From Paenibacillus phytorum (GTDB lineage: Bacteria; Bacillota; Bacilli; Paenibacillales; NBRC-103111): DNA of 54,460 nt. The stretch is from contig NZ_WHOA01000131.1 of assembly GCF_013141715.1 (NCBI RefSeq), positions 1 to 54,460 of the forward strand, given 5' to 3'. A model generated the notes under the pieces. It was not told the DNA's origin and made no database searches. It worked only from the letters and a program-made list of their open reading frames with translations. Positions 32,533 to 41,550 of this stretch are shown here, in pieces; position 1 is the stretch's first letter; every line of letters begins with the position of its first letter. The translations under genes and the position numbers were made by a program.

Positions 32533-33876
32533 CTACTTGGCATTGCTCTTACGGATATCTTCAATTTTCGTTTTTGCCGTCTGAATCGTTTTCTCTAGAT
32601 CCTGCTTGCCTGTCAGGAACAGCTCAACTTGCGTTAAGAATTCCTTCTCTTGCTGCAGGGCATATGTCGGAGGAATAACAAGCTTTGTTGCTTTATTTAC
32701 TTTCAACGTAGCTAGCAATGAATCCTTATCGATCAGAGCAGCTTGTTCTGGTTTACCATTTTTCAGAATCGCATCTACATTCTTAGCCAAATCGGCTTTC
32801 TTCCAACCCGAGAAGAACAGACCCTGTGTTTGAATTCCTTCCGTCGTATACCATTTCACAAAGTCATATGCCGCTTGCTTATTCTTGGAATTTGCTGCGA
32901 CACCCACGAAGTCCGCGCCTCCAATTGTTAGACCGTTCGCATCTTTCGCGTCGTACTTCGGATATGGAGCAAATACTGTCTTAAATTTCGCATTCAGCGC
33001 CAGTTCTCCTACCATCCAGTTCCCTGTTGCTAACATCGCTGTTTTCCCGGCATAGAAAACGTCACGGTAAGCCATTTTCTGCGATATAACTTCAAAGTAA
33101 GGAACGGATGTTTTGTCCACATTTTCCATTTTGTTACGTAAATCGAGGGAGAAACGAACCTTTGGATTATCGATATTCTGTGTACCGTCAGGTTTCACAA
33201 GGTAAGCGTTATCCATGTCGCTGTTCAGTGCCAATTCGGCGTATTCTTTCCATGTATGGAAGTAGGAACCGTACTGCTTGGCTGCGCCTTCACCCTTGGT
33301 CAATTTCTTAGCATACTCCGCATAATCGTCCCAAGTCCACTCTGTTGGTACGGGCAGTTTAGCTTCATCCAACTTATCTTTGTTCAATAGAACGAACCAT
33401 TCAGCCATTTTACCTGGCAGCGCATAATATTTGCCGTTTACAACAGGATCAAGCTTATATTCATCTTTTACAACGATGTTATCTTTCTTCAAGTATTCAT
33501 CAAGCGGCTCCAAAATACCTGCTCCTACGCGTTGTGCAAAGTCGGGTGCACTGGAATACATAACAACGTCCATCTGCTCACCGGATGCAGCCAATAGGTC
33601 AAGCTTTTTCATCCCTTCTAGGGAGTCACCCTTTTCGGACATACTTTCATAGACCACTTTCACGTTCGGGTGTGTCTTATTATAAGCTTCAACCGTTGCG
33701 TTCCAGTTCCCTTGAGCCTCGGTGTACCAGCCTTGTACTTTAATGGTAACTGGCGCCTTAGCCGTTGCCGTTGCATCGTTACCTTTATCTGCTGCCGGTG
33801 TATCACTTTTACCACAGCCTGCAAGTGCAGTACTGATCGCTAGGACACCGCTTAGTACTAATAAACTCTTTTTCAT
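32533..33876 (-). CDS. Extracellular sugar-binding lipoprotein (family 1)
   Basis: Substrate-binding component of a carbohydrate ABC importer. The lipoprotein signal MKKSLL.. ends LAGC with the lipidated Cys21, followed by a flexible stretch. The mature part has the MalE-type fold: VKVQGWYTEAQGNWNATVEAYN, GMKKLDLLAASGEQMDVVMY, WTWDDYAEYAKKLTKGEG, AMLATGNWMVGELALN and the AYDFVKWYTTEGIQ hinge. The length of 447 aa is normal. It is the last of three ABC genes (permease, permease, binding protein), whereas the binding protein usually comes first; a 124-bp gap separates it from the permease. No ATPase is encoded nearby, so a shared MsmX-type ATPase is expected. Confidence 0.92.
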   Translation of the reverse strand: MKKSLLVLSGVLAISTALAGCGKSDTPAADKGNDATATAKAPVTIKVQGWYTEAQGNWNATVEAYNKTHPNVKVVYESMSEKGDSLEGMKKLDLLAASGEQMDVVMYSSAPDFAQRVGAGILEPLDEYLKKDNIVVKDEYKLDPVVNGKYYALPGKMAEWFVLLNKDKLDEAKLPVPTEWTWDDYAEYAKKLTKGEGAAKQYGSYFHTWKEYAELALNSDMDNAYLVKPDGTQNIDNPKVRFSLDLRNKMENVDKTSVPYFEVISQKMAYRDVFYAGKTAMLATGNWMVGELALNAKFKTVFAPYPKYDAKDANGLTIGGADFVGVAANSKNKQAAYDFVKWYTTEGIQTQGLFFSGWKKADLAKNVDAILKNGKPEQAALIDKDSLLATLKVNKATKLVIPPTYALQQEKEFLTQVELFLTGKQDLEKTIQTAKTKIEDIRKSNAK

Positions 33877-34000
33877 AGGAACCCCTCCAAGTTGTATTCG
33901 TTATTTTGAAAACCTTTACATGATCGATCGTAACAAACTTGTTTGGAGCACACGAGGCACTATTTTAACCTCATGCACTCATTTTTTGACCTTTTACTCC

Positions 34001-34828
34001 CTAGCCTTTAACCCCGCCCATCGAAATTCCCTCGATAACTTGCTTTTGACCAATGATGAAAATAATAAGTAAAGGTACGATTGCCGAAACAGAAGCGGCC
34101 ATGATGAGTGAGTAGAACTCTCCATTTAAATCAGCGAAGGATCGGATGCCAAGAGGCAGTGTGAATAAATCTTTCGTTCTTAAGAAAATAAGCGGGTTCT
34201 GATAATCGTTCCATGTCCAGATAAAACGCAGAATCGCATAAGTAGCAATCGCTGGACGTACAAGCGGAGTACAGATAGAGAAGAAAATTCGGACATGACC
34301 TGCACCATCCATTCGCGCCGACTCGATAAACTCCTCATGAATGCCCATATAGAACTGGCGAAGCATGAAAGTCCCGAGAACACTGAAGGAACCTAGCAAA
34401 ATTAAGCCAAAGTGACTGTCGAACAAGCCCATCCAGCGGAACAATAGAAACTGCGGAACGAGAATCGCTTGACTGGGAATCATATAGATCGCCAGCACGA
34501 GAACAAAGAGTACATGACGGCCGCGAAACTTGATCTTCGAGAAAGCATAGGCTGCCATGGAGGAAAGCAGGACGGAAAGCGCCGTAGTCAAAACGGAAAC
34601 CTTGATAGAATTCCAGTAATACAGGGAGAACTTCGTCGACCACACCGTCTTATAATTTTCAATCAAATTCCAATGCTTCGGGATCCACTGAATGGGATAT
34701 AGAAAAACATCTGCTTCCGGCTTCATAGATGCGGATATCATCCATAAGAAGGGAGACATGAATAATAGGCCTATGATAAACATGAGTATAGTTAGCAGCG
34801 TTTTTTTTACATTTTTAAACTTGTCCAT
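34001..34828 (-). CDS. Carbohydrate ABC transporter permease (MalG/AraQ type)
   Basis: Inner-membrane permease of 275 aa with six segments. The EAA loop EFIESARMDGAGHVRIFFSI (about 183-202) is the site that contacts the ATPase. The N-terminus MFIIGLLFMSPFLWMISASMK and the C-terminal VIEGISMGGVKG ending are both typical of MalG-type proteins. The ATG is preceded by GGAGGAG. The gene starts 20 bp after the stop of the first permease. Substrate unknown; the pair with 34849-35793 and the binding protein make one importer. Confidence 0.95.
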   Translation of the reverse strand: MDKFKNVKKTLLTILMFIIGLLFMSPFLWMISASMKPEADVFLYPIQWIPKHWNLIENYKTVWSTKFSLYYWNSIKVSVLTTALSVLLSSMAAYAFSKIKFRGRHVLFVLVLAIYMIPSQAILVPQFLLFRWMGLFDSHFGLILLGSFSVLGTFMLRQFYMGIHEEFIESARMDGAGHVRIFFSICTPLVRPAIATYAILRFIWTWNDYQNPLIFLRTKDLFTLPLGIRSFADLNGEFYSLIMAASVSAIVPLLIIFIIGQKQVIEGISMGGVKG

Positions 34829-34848
34829 CGGTTACTCCTCCTTCTTCT

Positions 34849-35793
34849 CTAGTAATTAACCCATCTACGTTGTCCAAACCACTGAACGAGTGTAATCAGG
34901 AGGACAAACACCAGCAGCACAATAGCCATAGCGGAGGCATAACCGGATTGTAGATTAACGAAAGCTGTTTCATACAAACGATATACGACTACACTGGTTG
35001 AATTCGCAGGACCGCCGCCTGTTAGAACGGAAATAACGTCGAACGCTTTAAATGTTCCTATAATGCCGGTTACGAGCAAGAAGAATGTGGTTGGTGATAA
35101 GAGAGGCACGGTTATGCTGAAAAATTGTCTCAACTTCGATGCGCCGTCAATGTCTGCTGCCTCATAAAGATCGTTCGGAATCGACTGCAAACCGGCCATA
35201 AATATAATCATGTTATATCCGATACTCACCCAGATCATAAGTCCCATTACACAATATAAAGCAAAATCCGGATCAGCTAGCCATTTTGGCGGGTTCGCCA
35301 TCCCCCAGTCGATTAATATTTGATTAATCGGTCCATAGGTTGGATGGAACAATACCTGAAACACAATAGCTACAGCAACAATACTTGAGATGTAAGGAAT
35401 GAAATAAATAACTTTAAATAGGTCTTTAAAATGAATTTTCTTATCGATGATGACCGCCAGAACGAGCGAAAAGATCAACGTTAACGGTACTACAATCATA
35501 AGAATCAAGTTATTTTTGAGTGATAGAAGAAATACGCTGTCATGCACAAGCTTAACAAAGTTATCTAAGCCGAGAAATTTCACCTTGGAAAATCCGGCAA
35601 CAAAGTTCCAATTCGTAAAACTGAGGAAAAAGGAAGCTACGATTGGAAATAGTGTAAAAATAAATAACCCAAGTATCATGGGACTGACGAATGCGTATCC
35701 GACCAGATCCTCGCGCACCTGCTGCATGGACTGCTTCCGCTTCACTTTTACGGAGGGAATAGTGCCTGCTTGTGAATGTATTTTGGTAGCCAT
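34849..35793 (-). CDS. Carbohydrate ABC transporter permease (MalF/UgpA type)
   Basis: First gene of the sugar ABC operon. Membrane segments start near residue 35 (YAFVSPMILGLFIFTLFPIVAS). The EAA loop is DLYEAADIDGASKLRQFFSI and the MalF-like end is VYRLYETAFVNLQSGYASAMAIVLLVF. Start ATG 35793 is 6 nt after GGGGTGA and gives 314 aa; the longer form to 35844 has no ribosome site. A perfect 14-bp palindrome lies 58 bp upstream (35851-35864), a candidate regulator site. It is transcribed toward the second permease 20 bp away. Confidence 0.95.
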   Translation of the reverse strand: MATKIHSQAGTIPSVKVKRKQSMQQVREDLVGYAFVSPMILGLFIFTLFPIVASFFLSFTNWNFVAGFSKVKFLGLDNFVKLVHDSVFLLSLKNNLILMIVVPLTLIFSLVLAVIIDKKIHFKDLFKVIYFIPYISSIVAVAIVFQVLFHPTYGPINQILIDWGMANPPKWLADPDFALYCVMGLMIWVSIGYNMIIFMAGLQSIPNDLYEAADIDGASKLRQFFSITVPLLSPTTFFLLVTGIIGTFKAFDVISVLTGGGPANSTSVVVYRLYETAFVNLQSGYASAMAIVLLVFVLLITLVQWFGQRRWVNY

Positions 35794-35850
35794 GAAATTC
35801 ACCCCATGTCGTGTTTTCTCTAGTCTACCTTGGTGGAGAAGCATAGGTAA

Positions 35851-35864
35851 GTCAATTAATTGAC
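35851..35864 (-). promoter_or_regulatory. 14-bp palindrome upstream of sugar ABC operon
   Basis: GTCAATTAATTGAC is a perfect inverted repeat. It contains TTGAC on both strands, so it may overlap a -35 element. Placement 58 bp upstream of the first permease start suggests an operator. I see nothing else in 35865-36030. Confidence 0.45.
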
Positions 35865-36039
35865 CCCTTTGGGTAAAATTTTAACCTGTGGGTAGGTAAT
35901 ATGGCGGGTTACAAGGATAAATGTGCGAAGCAAGTTAAGTTGCACACTTTAACCATTTAACACGTAAATTGATCGTCGGCTCCCCTTTTTGCGGTCCAAG
36001 CCATATTTGATCAAAACAATTCTACTCTCGCAAGCAATA

Positions 36040-36220
36040 TTGTATTTTGTACAACATTAGGCTGGCTAATCCACATAATCCCTGCGATTGTTGCAGAAAA
36101 TACAACATTTTCTCCCAAAAGCAGCTCTTTTGAAGGAAATGCGGCAAAATTGATGTACAACATACAACATCTTCAGCTTGGGTGAGTAGAAACCACCGAA
36201 ATTGTTGTACGCTGTACAAC
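36040..36220 (+). repeat. GTTGTA..TACAAC palindrome cluster B (four units)
   Basis: Units: TTGTATTTTGTACAAC (36040-36055), TTGTTGCAGAAAATACAACA (36088-36107), GATGTACAACATACAACATC (36152-36171) and GTTGTACGCTGTACAAC (36204-36220, 7-bp perfect arms, 3-nt loop). Spacing is 48-64 bp. It lies between the sugar ABC operon and dbpA. The same motifs recur at 19856-19954 and 43944-44210. Confidence 0.75.
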
Positions 36221-36286
36221 TTTCGCTCTTATAAACCGAGAAAAGACAGACTGACTTCTTAATTGCTCCCACTTCTTCATCAAACT

Positions 36287-36322
36287 AAAAAAATCCGATA
36301 AGCCTCAGAGGCTAACCGGATC
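36287..36322 (-). terminator. Terminator of dbpA
   Basis: ATCCG (36293-36297) / CGGAT (36317-36321) outer and AGCCTC (36301-36306) / GAGGCT (36308-36313) inner stems; on the minus strand it is followed by a run of Ts. Confidence 0.8.
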
Positions 36323-36329
36323 CTTGATC

Positions 36330-37775
36330 TTACTTATTCGCTTCATGCACCTTGAGCAGCTTACCTTTAATCGTCGTATTCTTCATGATTTTGAGCACCA
36401 ACGGGCCCTTACCATTCAAAATATCCACATACGAAACATTGTCCTGAATCGTAATGATTCCAATGTCATCAGCCGTCACACCTTCAATTTTGGCCAGGGT
36501 TCCTACAAAGTCTACAGCCCGAATCTTTTTCTTTTTCCCACCGTTAAAATAAAGCTTCATAATGCCCTTGTTCAGTTGGTCACTTTTATCCCTCTTAATG
36601 ACCGGTGTGGCCTGCATTTTCTGATCAAAAGCGGGTTGTCCAAGATCAACCTCATCCGCCGTGGGAGCGTCTTTTCTCGGTATTTCGAACCCCAGATAGC
36701 CTTCAATATCAGATAGAAACTTGTCCTCATTTGGCGTTACAAACGTAATCGCCTTGCCCGTTTTCCCTGCACGTCCAGTTCTTCCGATTCGGTGGACATA
36801 GCTTTCTTTTTCAAGCGGAAGATCGTAGTTAATGACATGCGTGATATCCTCCACATCAATCCCTCGCGCCGCGACATCCGTAGCAATTAAGAACCGGAAT
36901 TCCCCTCTTTTGAAAGCATTCATGACTAGGAATCGATCGTCCTGCATCATGCCCCCGTGGATTTTGTCGCACGGATAGTCAAGCTGCTCCAACTGTCTAT
37001 ATAAGTAGTCGACATGCTCTTGCGTCCGGCAGAAAATGATGCAATTATCGGGATTCTCCACCACGAAGACATCCTTAAGCACGTTAAACTTATCGTTTTC
37101 TCGAACCGTTATGATGGAATGCTCAATCTGAACCTTGGACGCCTCCGGCGTTTGAATTTCAATATCGATAGGGTTATGCATATATCGATGGCATAATTGT
37201 TCCACGTCATTCGGGAGTGTCGCCGAAAATAACATCGTCATGCGATCCGTCGGCAGCTCATCAATAATCGCTCCCACCTGCTCAATGAAGCCCATCCGCA
37301 GCATCTCATCCGCTTCATCGATGACGAGATACTTCAGCCGCTCCAGGTCCAGCGTCCCTTTTTGAATATGATCCAGCACGCGGCCCGGTGTCCCAACAAC
37401 AACATGGCACTTCTGGTGCAGCTCAATCTTCTGCTTGGCAAAAGGCTGCTTCCCATACAGCGCCACCGCTTTAATCCGCTTGAATCTTCCGATGTTCGTG
37501 ATATCCTGCTTCACTTGGTCGGCCAGCTCTCTCGTCGGTGTCAAAATCAGCGCCTGCGGTCTGTTCTCTTCCCACTCCACCAATTCACAAATCGGTATAC
37601 CGAATGCCGCCGTCTTCCCGCTTCCCGTACGTGACTTAACCGTGAGATCCTTCTCCTGCAGCGCGATTGGAATCACTTCGTTCTGCACATCTGTCGGCTG
37701 CTCGTATCCTAAACTTTGAAGCGCCCGTACGATATCTTCACTCAAATTATAATCCGTAAAACTTCTTATACCCAC
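36330..37775 (-). CDS. dbpA: DEAD-box ATP-dependent RNA helicase (DbpA/YxiN type)
   Basis: RNA helicase of 481 aa acting in 50S ribosome assembly in the named homologues. The Q motif region FTDYNLSEDIVRALQSLGYEQPTDVQ leads to Walker A SRTGSGKT (48-55), PTRELADQ, TPGRVLDH, the DEAD box VIDEADEML, SATLP, and HRIGRTGRAG. The C-terminal DbpA-type RNA-binding domain (about 410-481) is KLYFNGGKKKKIRAVDFVGT..GVTADDIG..YVDILNGKGPLVL, which in YxiN recognises 23S rRNA helix 92. The start is GTG 37775, AGGGGAG 7 nt upstream. Transcribed alone. Confidence 0.94.
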   Translation of the reverse strand: MGIRSFTDYNLSEDIVRALQSLGYEQPTDVQNEVIPIALQEKDLTVKSRTGSGKTAAFGIPICELVEWEENRPQALILTPTRELADQVKQDITNIGRFKRIKAVALYGKQPFAKQKIELHQKCHVVVGTPGRVLDHIQKGTLDLERLKYLVIDEADEMLRMGFIEQVGAIIDELPTDRMTMLFSATLPNDVEQLCHRYMHNPIDIEIQTPEASKVQIEHSIITVRENDKFNVLKDVFVVENPDNCIIFCRTQEHVDYLYRQLEQLDYPCDKIHGGMMQDDRFLVMNAFKRGEFRFLIATDVAARGIDVEDITHVINYDLPLEKESYVHRIGRTGRAGKTGKAITFVTPNEDKFLSDIEGYLGFEIPRKDAPTADEVDLGQPAFDQKMQATPVIKRDKSDQLNKGIMKLYFNGGKKKKIRAVDFVGTLAKIEGVTADDIGIITIQDNVSYVDILNGKGPLVLKIMKNTTIKGKLLKVHEANK

Positions 37776-37835
37776 GAATAAACTCCCCTTCTTCTTGCTG
37801 TTCTTCCTATATTACTACATCTTGCCTCGGGAACA

Positions 37836-37860
37836 AAAAAAGCCCTTAAAAGAGGGCTTG
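37836..37860 (-). terminator. Terminator of the AT-rich gene run
   Basis: AAGCCCT (37840-37846) / AGGGCTT (37853-37859), followed on the minus strand by TTTTTTG. Confidence 0.85.
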
Positions 37861-37881
37861 AAGGGAAACAGACCAAGAAAA

Positions 37882-38334
37882 TTACTGCGCTTTAAACATT
37901 AAGTAAATTTCATCTTTATCAGCAGAATGGAAACCAATAATCTCCTTGCAATCCGTTAAAATATATTCTAATCCTTTTGTACTGCCCTCTCTCGTTACAC
38001 TTCTCTTCTCAATTTTATTGCACGAGGTTTTACTTTTCCCTTTTTGTTTTCCACCGTGTTTATCTCTTGAGTTATCAAATATATAGTTAATTTGCTTCCC
38101 ATCATAAATGAGATCACTTAATACTGGATCCCCTTCCACTGAGTAACTAGTAATTCTGAGTTTAGATGCTTTCTGTTTTTCAAAATCAGTAATAAAAGAA
38201 TCAATCTTTTCAAAGTTCATTGGCCCTAGATGACCTACAATAATATCTCCATTATTCTTTGCGTCTTGAAGAGTGTATGTATTACAGCCTGATAGTAAGA
38301 ATACAGAAAGAACAAGACAAATTATTCTCCTCAT
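37882..38334 (-). CDS. DUF4362-type lipoprotein
   Basis: Small lipoprotein of 150 aa. The lipobox LLSGC places the lipidated Cys at 17. The mature sequence has the DUF4362 pattern: NNGDIIVGHLGPMNFEKID, RITSYSVEGDPVLSDLIYDG and a Cys pair (about Cys105 and Cys129) in the C-terminal half. Function unknown in the family. Last of four genes in an AT-rich run: NUDIX, PPOX, DUF3024 and this one, spaced 27-55 bp apart on the same strand and probably cotranscribed, ending at the 37836 terminator. Confidence 0.8.
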   Translation of the reverse strand: MRRIICLVLSVFLLSGCNTYTLQDAKNNGDIIVGHLGPMNFEKIDSFITDFEKQKASKLRITSYSVEGDPVLSDLIYDGKQINYIFDNSRDKHGGKQKGKSKTSCNKIEKRSVTREGSTKGLEYILTDCKEIIGFHSADKDEIYLMFKAQ

Positions 38335-38389
38335 GGGTTACCTCGGTTCTATAAATGCCCTATCGAAGGTCTTCAAACTCTCGCAATCT

Positions 38390-38722
38390 TTATCCCCAAA
38401 ATACTCCCGTATTGTCCTGATCAACTAATTGTAATTGTTTTTCAAAATTACTATCGGGGTCAATATGATCAACCCAGTGCCACTTATCCCTACTGTCTCT
38501 CCAATAGACCTTCCATGCATTTGATTCTAATCTGAACTGCGCAATATCATATTGCGTCCATTCCGTGCCAATATAGGGTTCTCTTTCCTCGATGAGTGTC
38601 ACATTATTCCCTCTAAATTTATACACCATCCGAATCTGGTTGTTTAAATGTTTGGGTATCTTCTTCTCAATATATTCCTGCAAAATGTTTTCTAATCGTT
38701 TCTTTGTGAATTCGTCCAGCAT
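38390..38722 (-). CDS. DUF3024-domain protein
   Basis: Soluble protein of 110 aa in the DUF3024 family. The pattern WTQYDIAQFRLESNAWKVYWRDSRDKWHWVDHID is recognisable, with a preceding QIRMVYKFRGNNVTLIEERE segment. No catalytic residues or membrane segments are visible. Start ATG 38722 is 6 nt after GAGGTGA; the GTG at 38731 overlaps that site and is less likely. It lies third in an AT-rich operon-like run. No biochemical function is known for the family. Confidence 0.8.
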   Translation of the reverse strand: MLDEFTKKRLENILQEYIEKKIPKHLNNQIRMVYKFRGNNVTLIEEREPYIGTEWTQYDIAQFRLESNAWKVYWRDSRDKWHWVDHIDPDSNFEKQLQLVDQDNTGVFWG

Positions 38723-38765
38723 AAATTTCACCTCATATCATTCAAGATTATCTTCAAAATATATA

Positions 38766-39398
38766 TCAATACAGTCTCTTCTCATAGCTCTCTTGTAATC
38801 CCTTAGTGATTACTTCAATGGTATATTGAGTTGATTTCACATGTTCTGATAATATTCTTGGAATTGATGGTAAAGAATCCTCTGCTGCCCAAGACTTACT
38901 ATCCCAAATACCAGAACGTTTAAATGCTTTAGCACAATGAATGAAGCATTCTTCAACCTCTACTCCAATTCCTAATAAAGGGTATCTTTCCTTGGCTTTC
39001 ATTCGCTTTAGAATTCCTTCATCTTTAATCACAAATGCTCGTCCATTGATTCTTAATGTTTCTTCCAGCCCGGGAATAATAAATATGATTCCAACATGAG
39101 GATTCGATAATATATTTCTAAGTGAATCAATCCTGCGGTTCCCAGGTCTTTCTGGAATAACTAAATATCTTTCATTAAGAACAAGAACCGAACCGGGAGC
39201 ATCTCCTCTTGGTGAAACATCACAATAACCGGCCTCATCTGAAGTAGATAAAAATAATAATGGTGATAATCCTATTAAATCCTGACAATGTTTATCTAAA
39301 CTGTCAATAACTTTTTGCTTTACAAGTTCACTCGGAGAGCCTATAAGTTCCCTAATTTCATCTTCAGATGTTAAAATTTCTTTAAATGGAACCTTCAT
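38766..39398 (-). CDS. Pyridoxamine 5'-phosphate oxidase family protein (MSMEG_1061 type)
   Basis: Predicted FMN-binding split-barrel protein of 210 aa. SPLLFLSTSDEAGYCDVSPRGDAPG and LVIPERPGNRRIDSLRNILSNPHVGIIFIIPG are the flavin-binding signature of the group. The C-terminus has HCAKAFKRSGIWDSKSW. It is more like general stress-type FMN reductases than true PNP oxidase (PdxH), since the PLP-specific C-terminal motif is not visible. The ATG is preceded by GAGGTC. It lies 27 bp after the NUDIX gene on the same strand, suggesting an operon. Confidence 0.88.
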   Translation of the reverse strand: MKVPFKEILTSEDEIRELIGSPSELVKQKVIDSLDKHCQDLIGLSPLLFLSTSDEAGYCDVSPRGDAPGSVLVLNERYLVIPERPGNRRIDSLRNILSNPHVGIIFIIPGLEETLRINGRAFVIKDEGILKRMKAKERYPLLGIGVEVEECFIHCAKAFKRSGIWDSKSWAAEDSLPSIPRILSEHVKSTQYTIEVITKGLQESYEKRLY

Positions 39399-39425
39399 AT
39401 ATTGACCTCAGTTCTTTTGTGATTA

Positions 39426-39935
39426 TTATTGCTCATTAATATGATTGAATTGGCCCACACCATAGTTCTTAATCGTCTTTTCTAATGTTTCATTGCTTTT
39501 CTCATTCCAAACGAAACTCATCTCGAAAGTTCCCTGTTCAAAAAACAAAGGAAATCTTCGCTTAAACCAATCCTGCATAGGTAACTTTAATGCTTCTTCA
39601 ATTTCTACCCACAATAGCTCTCCTTCAGGTGGATTTTCGAGTATATCTCCCTCAAATGATGTGGCCAAATAATTAAATACCATATATCTTAGTCCTTTTT
39701 CAGGTTCGCAAAATTCATCCAGACCTTTATAAATAATGTCTTTAATAATCAATCCAGTTTCTTCTCGTACTTCCCGAATGGCCCCATTAACTATACTCTC
39801 AGGAAAATCAACCTTCCCTCCCGGTGCTATGTATCCTGGGAAGCCAAGTTTATCCGGTCTATTCATTAATAGCACTTTAGTTCCGTCCTGTACCATACAC
39901 ATTGTATATATTTTGTGTGTTACATTTACAGACAA
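39426..39935 (-). CDS. NUDIX hydrolase (MutT-like)
   Basis: Pyrophosphohydrolase of nucleoside diphosphate-X compounds. The Nudix box is complete: GKVDFPESIVNGAIREVREETGL with REVREE at its core and Gly at the right spacing (about residues 40-62). LMNRPDKLGFPGYIAPGGKVDFPE resembles 8-oxo-dGTP diphosphatases. The likely start is TTG 39935, 9 nt after TGGAG; the earlier TTG 39944 is adjacent to that site. It is the first of the four AT-rich genes. The exact substrate is not predictable. Confidence 0.88.
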   Translation of the reverse strand: MSVNVTHKIYTMCMVQDGTKVLLMNRPDKLGFPGYIAPGGKVDFPESIVNGAIREVREETGLIIKDIIYKGLDEFCEPEKGLRYMVFNYLATSFEGDILENPPEGELLWVEIEEALKLPMQDWFKRRFPLFFEQGTFEMSFVWNEKSNETLEKTIKNYGVGQFNHINEQ

Positions 39936-40075
39936 AATGATCAACTCCAGTTATTCTCTAGGTTAGGGTTGTCCCCTTATAAAAAAATCCTTTACTCCCT
40001 TAATCATTAATTCAATTAAGCCCATTAAATCCCTGCACTTTTACGAACTACTACTCACTTAATTTACAAAAACAA

Positions 40076-40099
40076 AAGGAGCTGCCACGGCAGCTCCTT
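40076..40099 (-). terminator. Terminator of the serine hydrolase gene
   Basis: AAGGAGCTGCC (40076-40086) / GGCAGCTCCTT (40089-40099), a perfect 11-bp stem with a 2-nt spacer; the minus strand continues TTTGTTTTTG. Confidence 0.9.
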
Positions 40100-40124
40100 C
40101 ATTATTTCTTTAATCTTTTTAAGC

Positions 40125-41351
40125 CTACTCTAATCCCATCTTAAAAGCCTCAATAGCCTGACCCAACCCAGCAAAAGCATCCGAATTCTCTTGAATCGGC
40201 TTATCTGATCTAATAGCTTGAACCACATGGTTCAGCAAATTTTCCGGCATGTCCACATCCGCAGAGTGTGCTGTAGCAGCAACGACTACTTGCAGATCAG
40301 GGACGACAAATATGCGTCTTCCGCCTGAACCAGATGCATAGAACACTTCATGCTGCTTTTTGCTTCCTCTGACTAGCCCCTGAGTCAAAGGCTTGGACCA
40401 CCAATAATAGCCGTAACCACCTTGTGTACCATTACTGTAATTGAGGAATACGCGCTTAGTCACCGACTCCCGGATCCATGACTTCGGAATAATGGCCTTG
40501 TCTTCCCACTGGCCTTCCTTCAGATACAGATAGCCAATTTTGGCCATGTCTCTTAACGTTAATGCCAGAGCCCAAGCCCCAATCGTGCAGCCCCCAGGAT
40601 CATGATTCCAGTTGACGTCTGTTATACCGAGCGGCTCGAATAAGCGGGATTTGGCATAGTCAAACATGGACTCACCTGTTACCTTTTGCAGTACAGCAGA
40701 CAGAAGATGTGCATCACCATTGCTGTAATTAAACATTGCACCAGGCTGGTTCTTAGCCGGACGTTCCAGAACATTTTGCACCCAGTCCGATGAGTACATC
40801 ATTTCAGTTGAGGATTGTTCGTTTTCATTGTTCCACGCTAGCCCCGAGGTCATGTTAAGCAAATGCTTTAACATGATCTTTGACTTCAGAGGATCACTTT
40901 CCAGCTCAGGAAAAAACGAAGCAAGCCTCTGATCCAGACTTATTAGCTTACGCTCAGATAAGGCAATACCGACTAATGCGGACGTCACGCTTTTGGTCAC
41001 GGACTTCACATCTTGCGGTAAATCAGCTTGGCTGTTCTCATTATAAGCTTCAGCAACCAAATGTCCGTTACGAATAACCGCTACACTATGTACCTGCTGG
41101 TCGCGAAAAACTTCGAGCATCTTGGCTAGTGCAGCTGAGTTCATCCCTTGCGCCTCTGGCGTAGATGTTTTCCAACCTTGGGTAGGCCAATCATTAGCCC
41201 TTATTTCAGAAATACTATCAGAATTGCTGGATATTTGAGGAAACGATTTGTTCAGAATAGGCACTTGATTATTTTGGGTTCCAGACGCTGACAAAGAAAG
41301 GGCCGCTGTTTTATTTCCACTTCCGACAAGTGGTTTATTTTTGTTTTTCAT
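40125..41351 (-). CDS. Serine hydrolase of the beta-lactamase family (class C-like)
   Basis: Beta-lactamase/penicillin-binding fold, 408 aa. The catalytic SxxK is SVTK (Ser117, Lys120), YxN is Tyr209-Ser-Asn211 in FNYSNGD, and the terminal ASGSGGRRIFVVPDL region corresponds to the KTG-like third motif. Family members are esterases, peptidases or amidases and rarely true lactamases. The N-terminus lacks a convincing signal peptide: residues 1-60 are hydrophilic and rich in Asn/Ser, although secretion is usual in this family. The ATG has GGAAGGAAAG upstream. Transcribed singly. Confidence 0.88.
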   Translation of the reverse strand: MKNKNKPLVGSGNKTAALSLSASGTQNNQVPILNKSFPQISSNSDSISEIRANDWPTQGWKTSTPEAQGMNSAALAKMLEVFRDQQVHSVAVIRNGHLVAEAYNENSQADLPQDVKSVTKSVTSALVGIALSERKLISLDQRLASFFPELESDPLKSKIMLKHLLNMTSGLAWNNENEQSSTEMMYSSDWVQNVLERPAKNQPGAMFNYSNGDAHLLSAVLQKVTGESMFDYAKSRLFEPLGITDVNWNHDPGGCTIGAWALALTLRDMAKIGYLYLKEGQWEDKAIIPKSWIRESVTKRVFLNYSNGTQGGYGYYWWSKPLTQGLVRGSKKQHEVFYASGSGGRRIFVVPDLQVVVAATAHSADVDMPENLLNHVVQAIRSDKPIQENSDAFAGLGQAIEAFKMGLE

Positions 41352-41550
41352 CTCTATCTTTCCTTCCAGTATGGTTTTTAGCCCCCTGTGCTAAGTATTT
41401 TACTTTATAAGTGTGAACTAATTATGGCTTAAACCTTAATAGAACCTTAATATTAGCTGAACGTTTGCTGAATTTCCTGTGATTTGAGCCCCATATGTTA
41501 CAATAATCGTACAAATCCCCTTAAAAGGAAGCTATATTCGGAGGTTAGGC

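Noticed and set aside
36040..36220. A CRISPR array
   Set aside because: The units are short palindromes with variable arms and irregular spacing, without identical 24-36 bp repeats or uniform spacers, and no cas genes are near.
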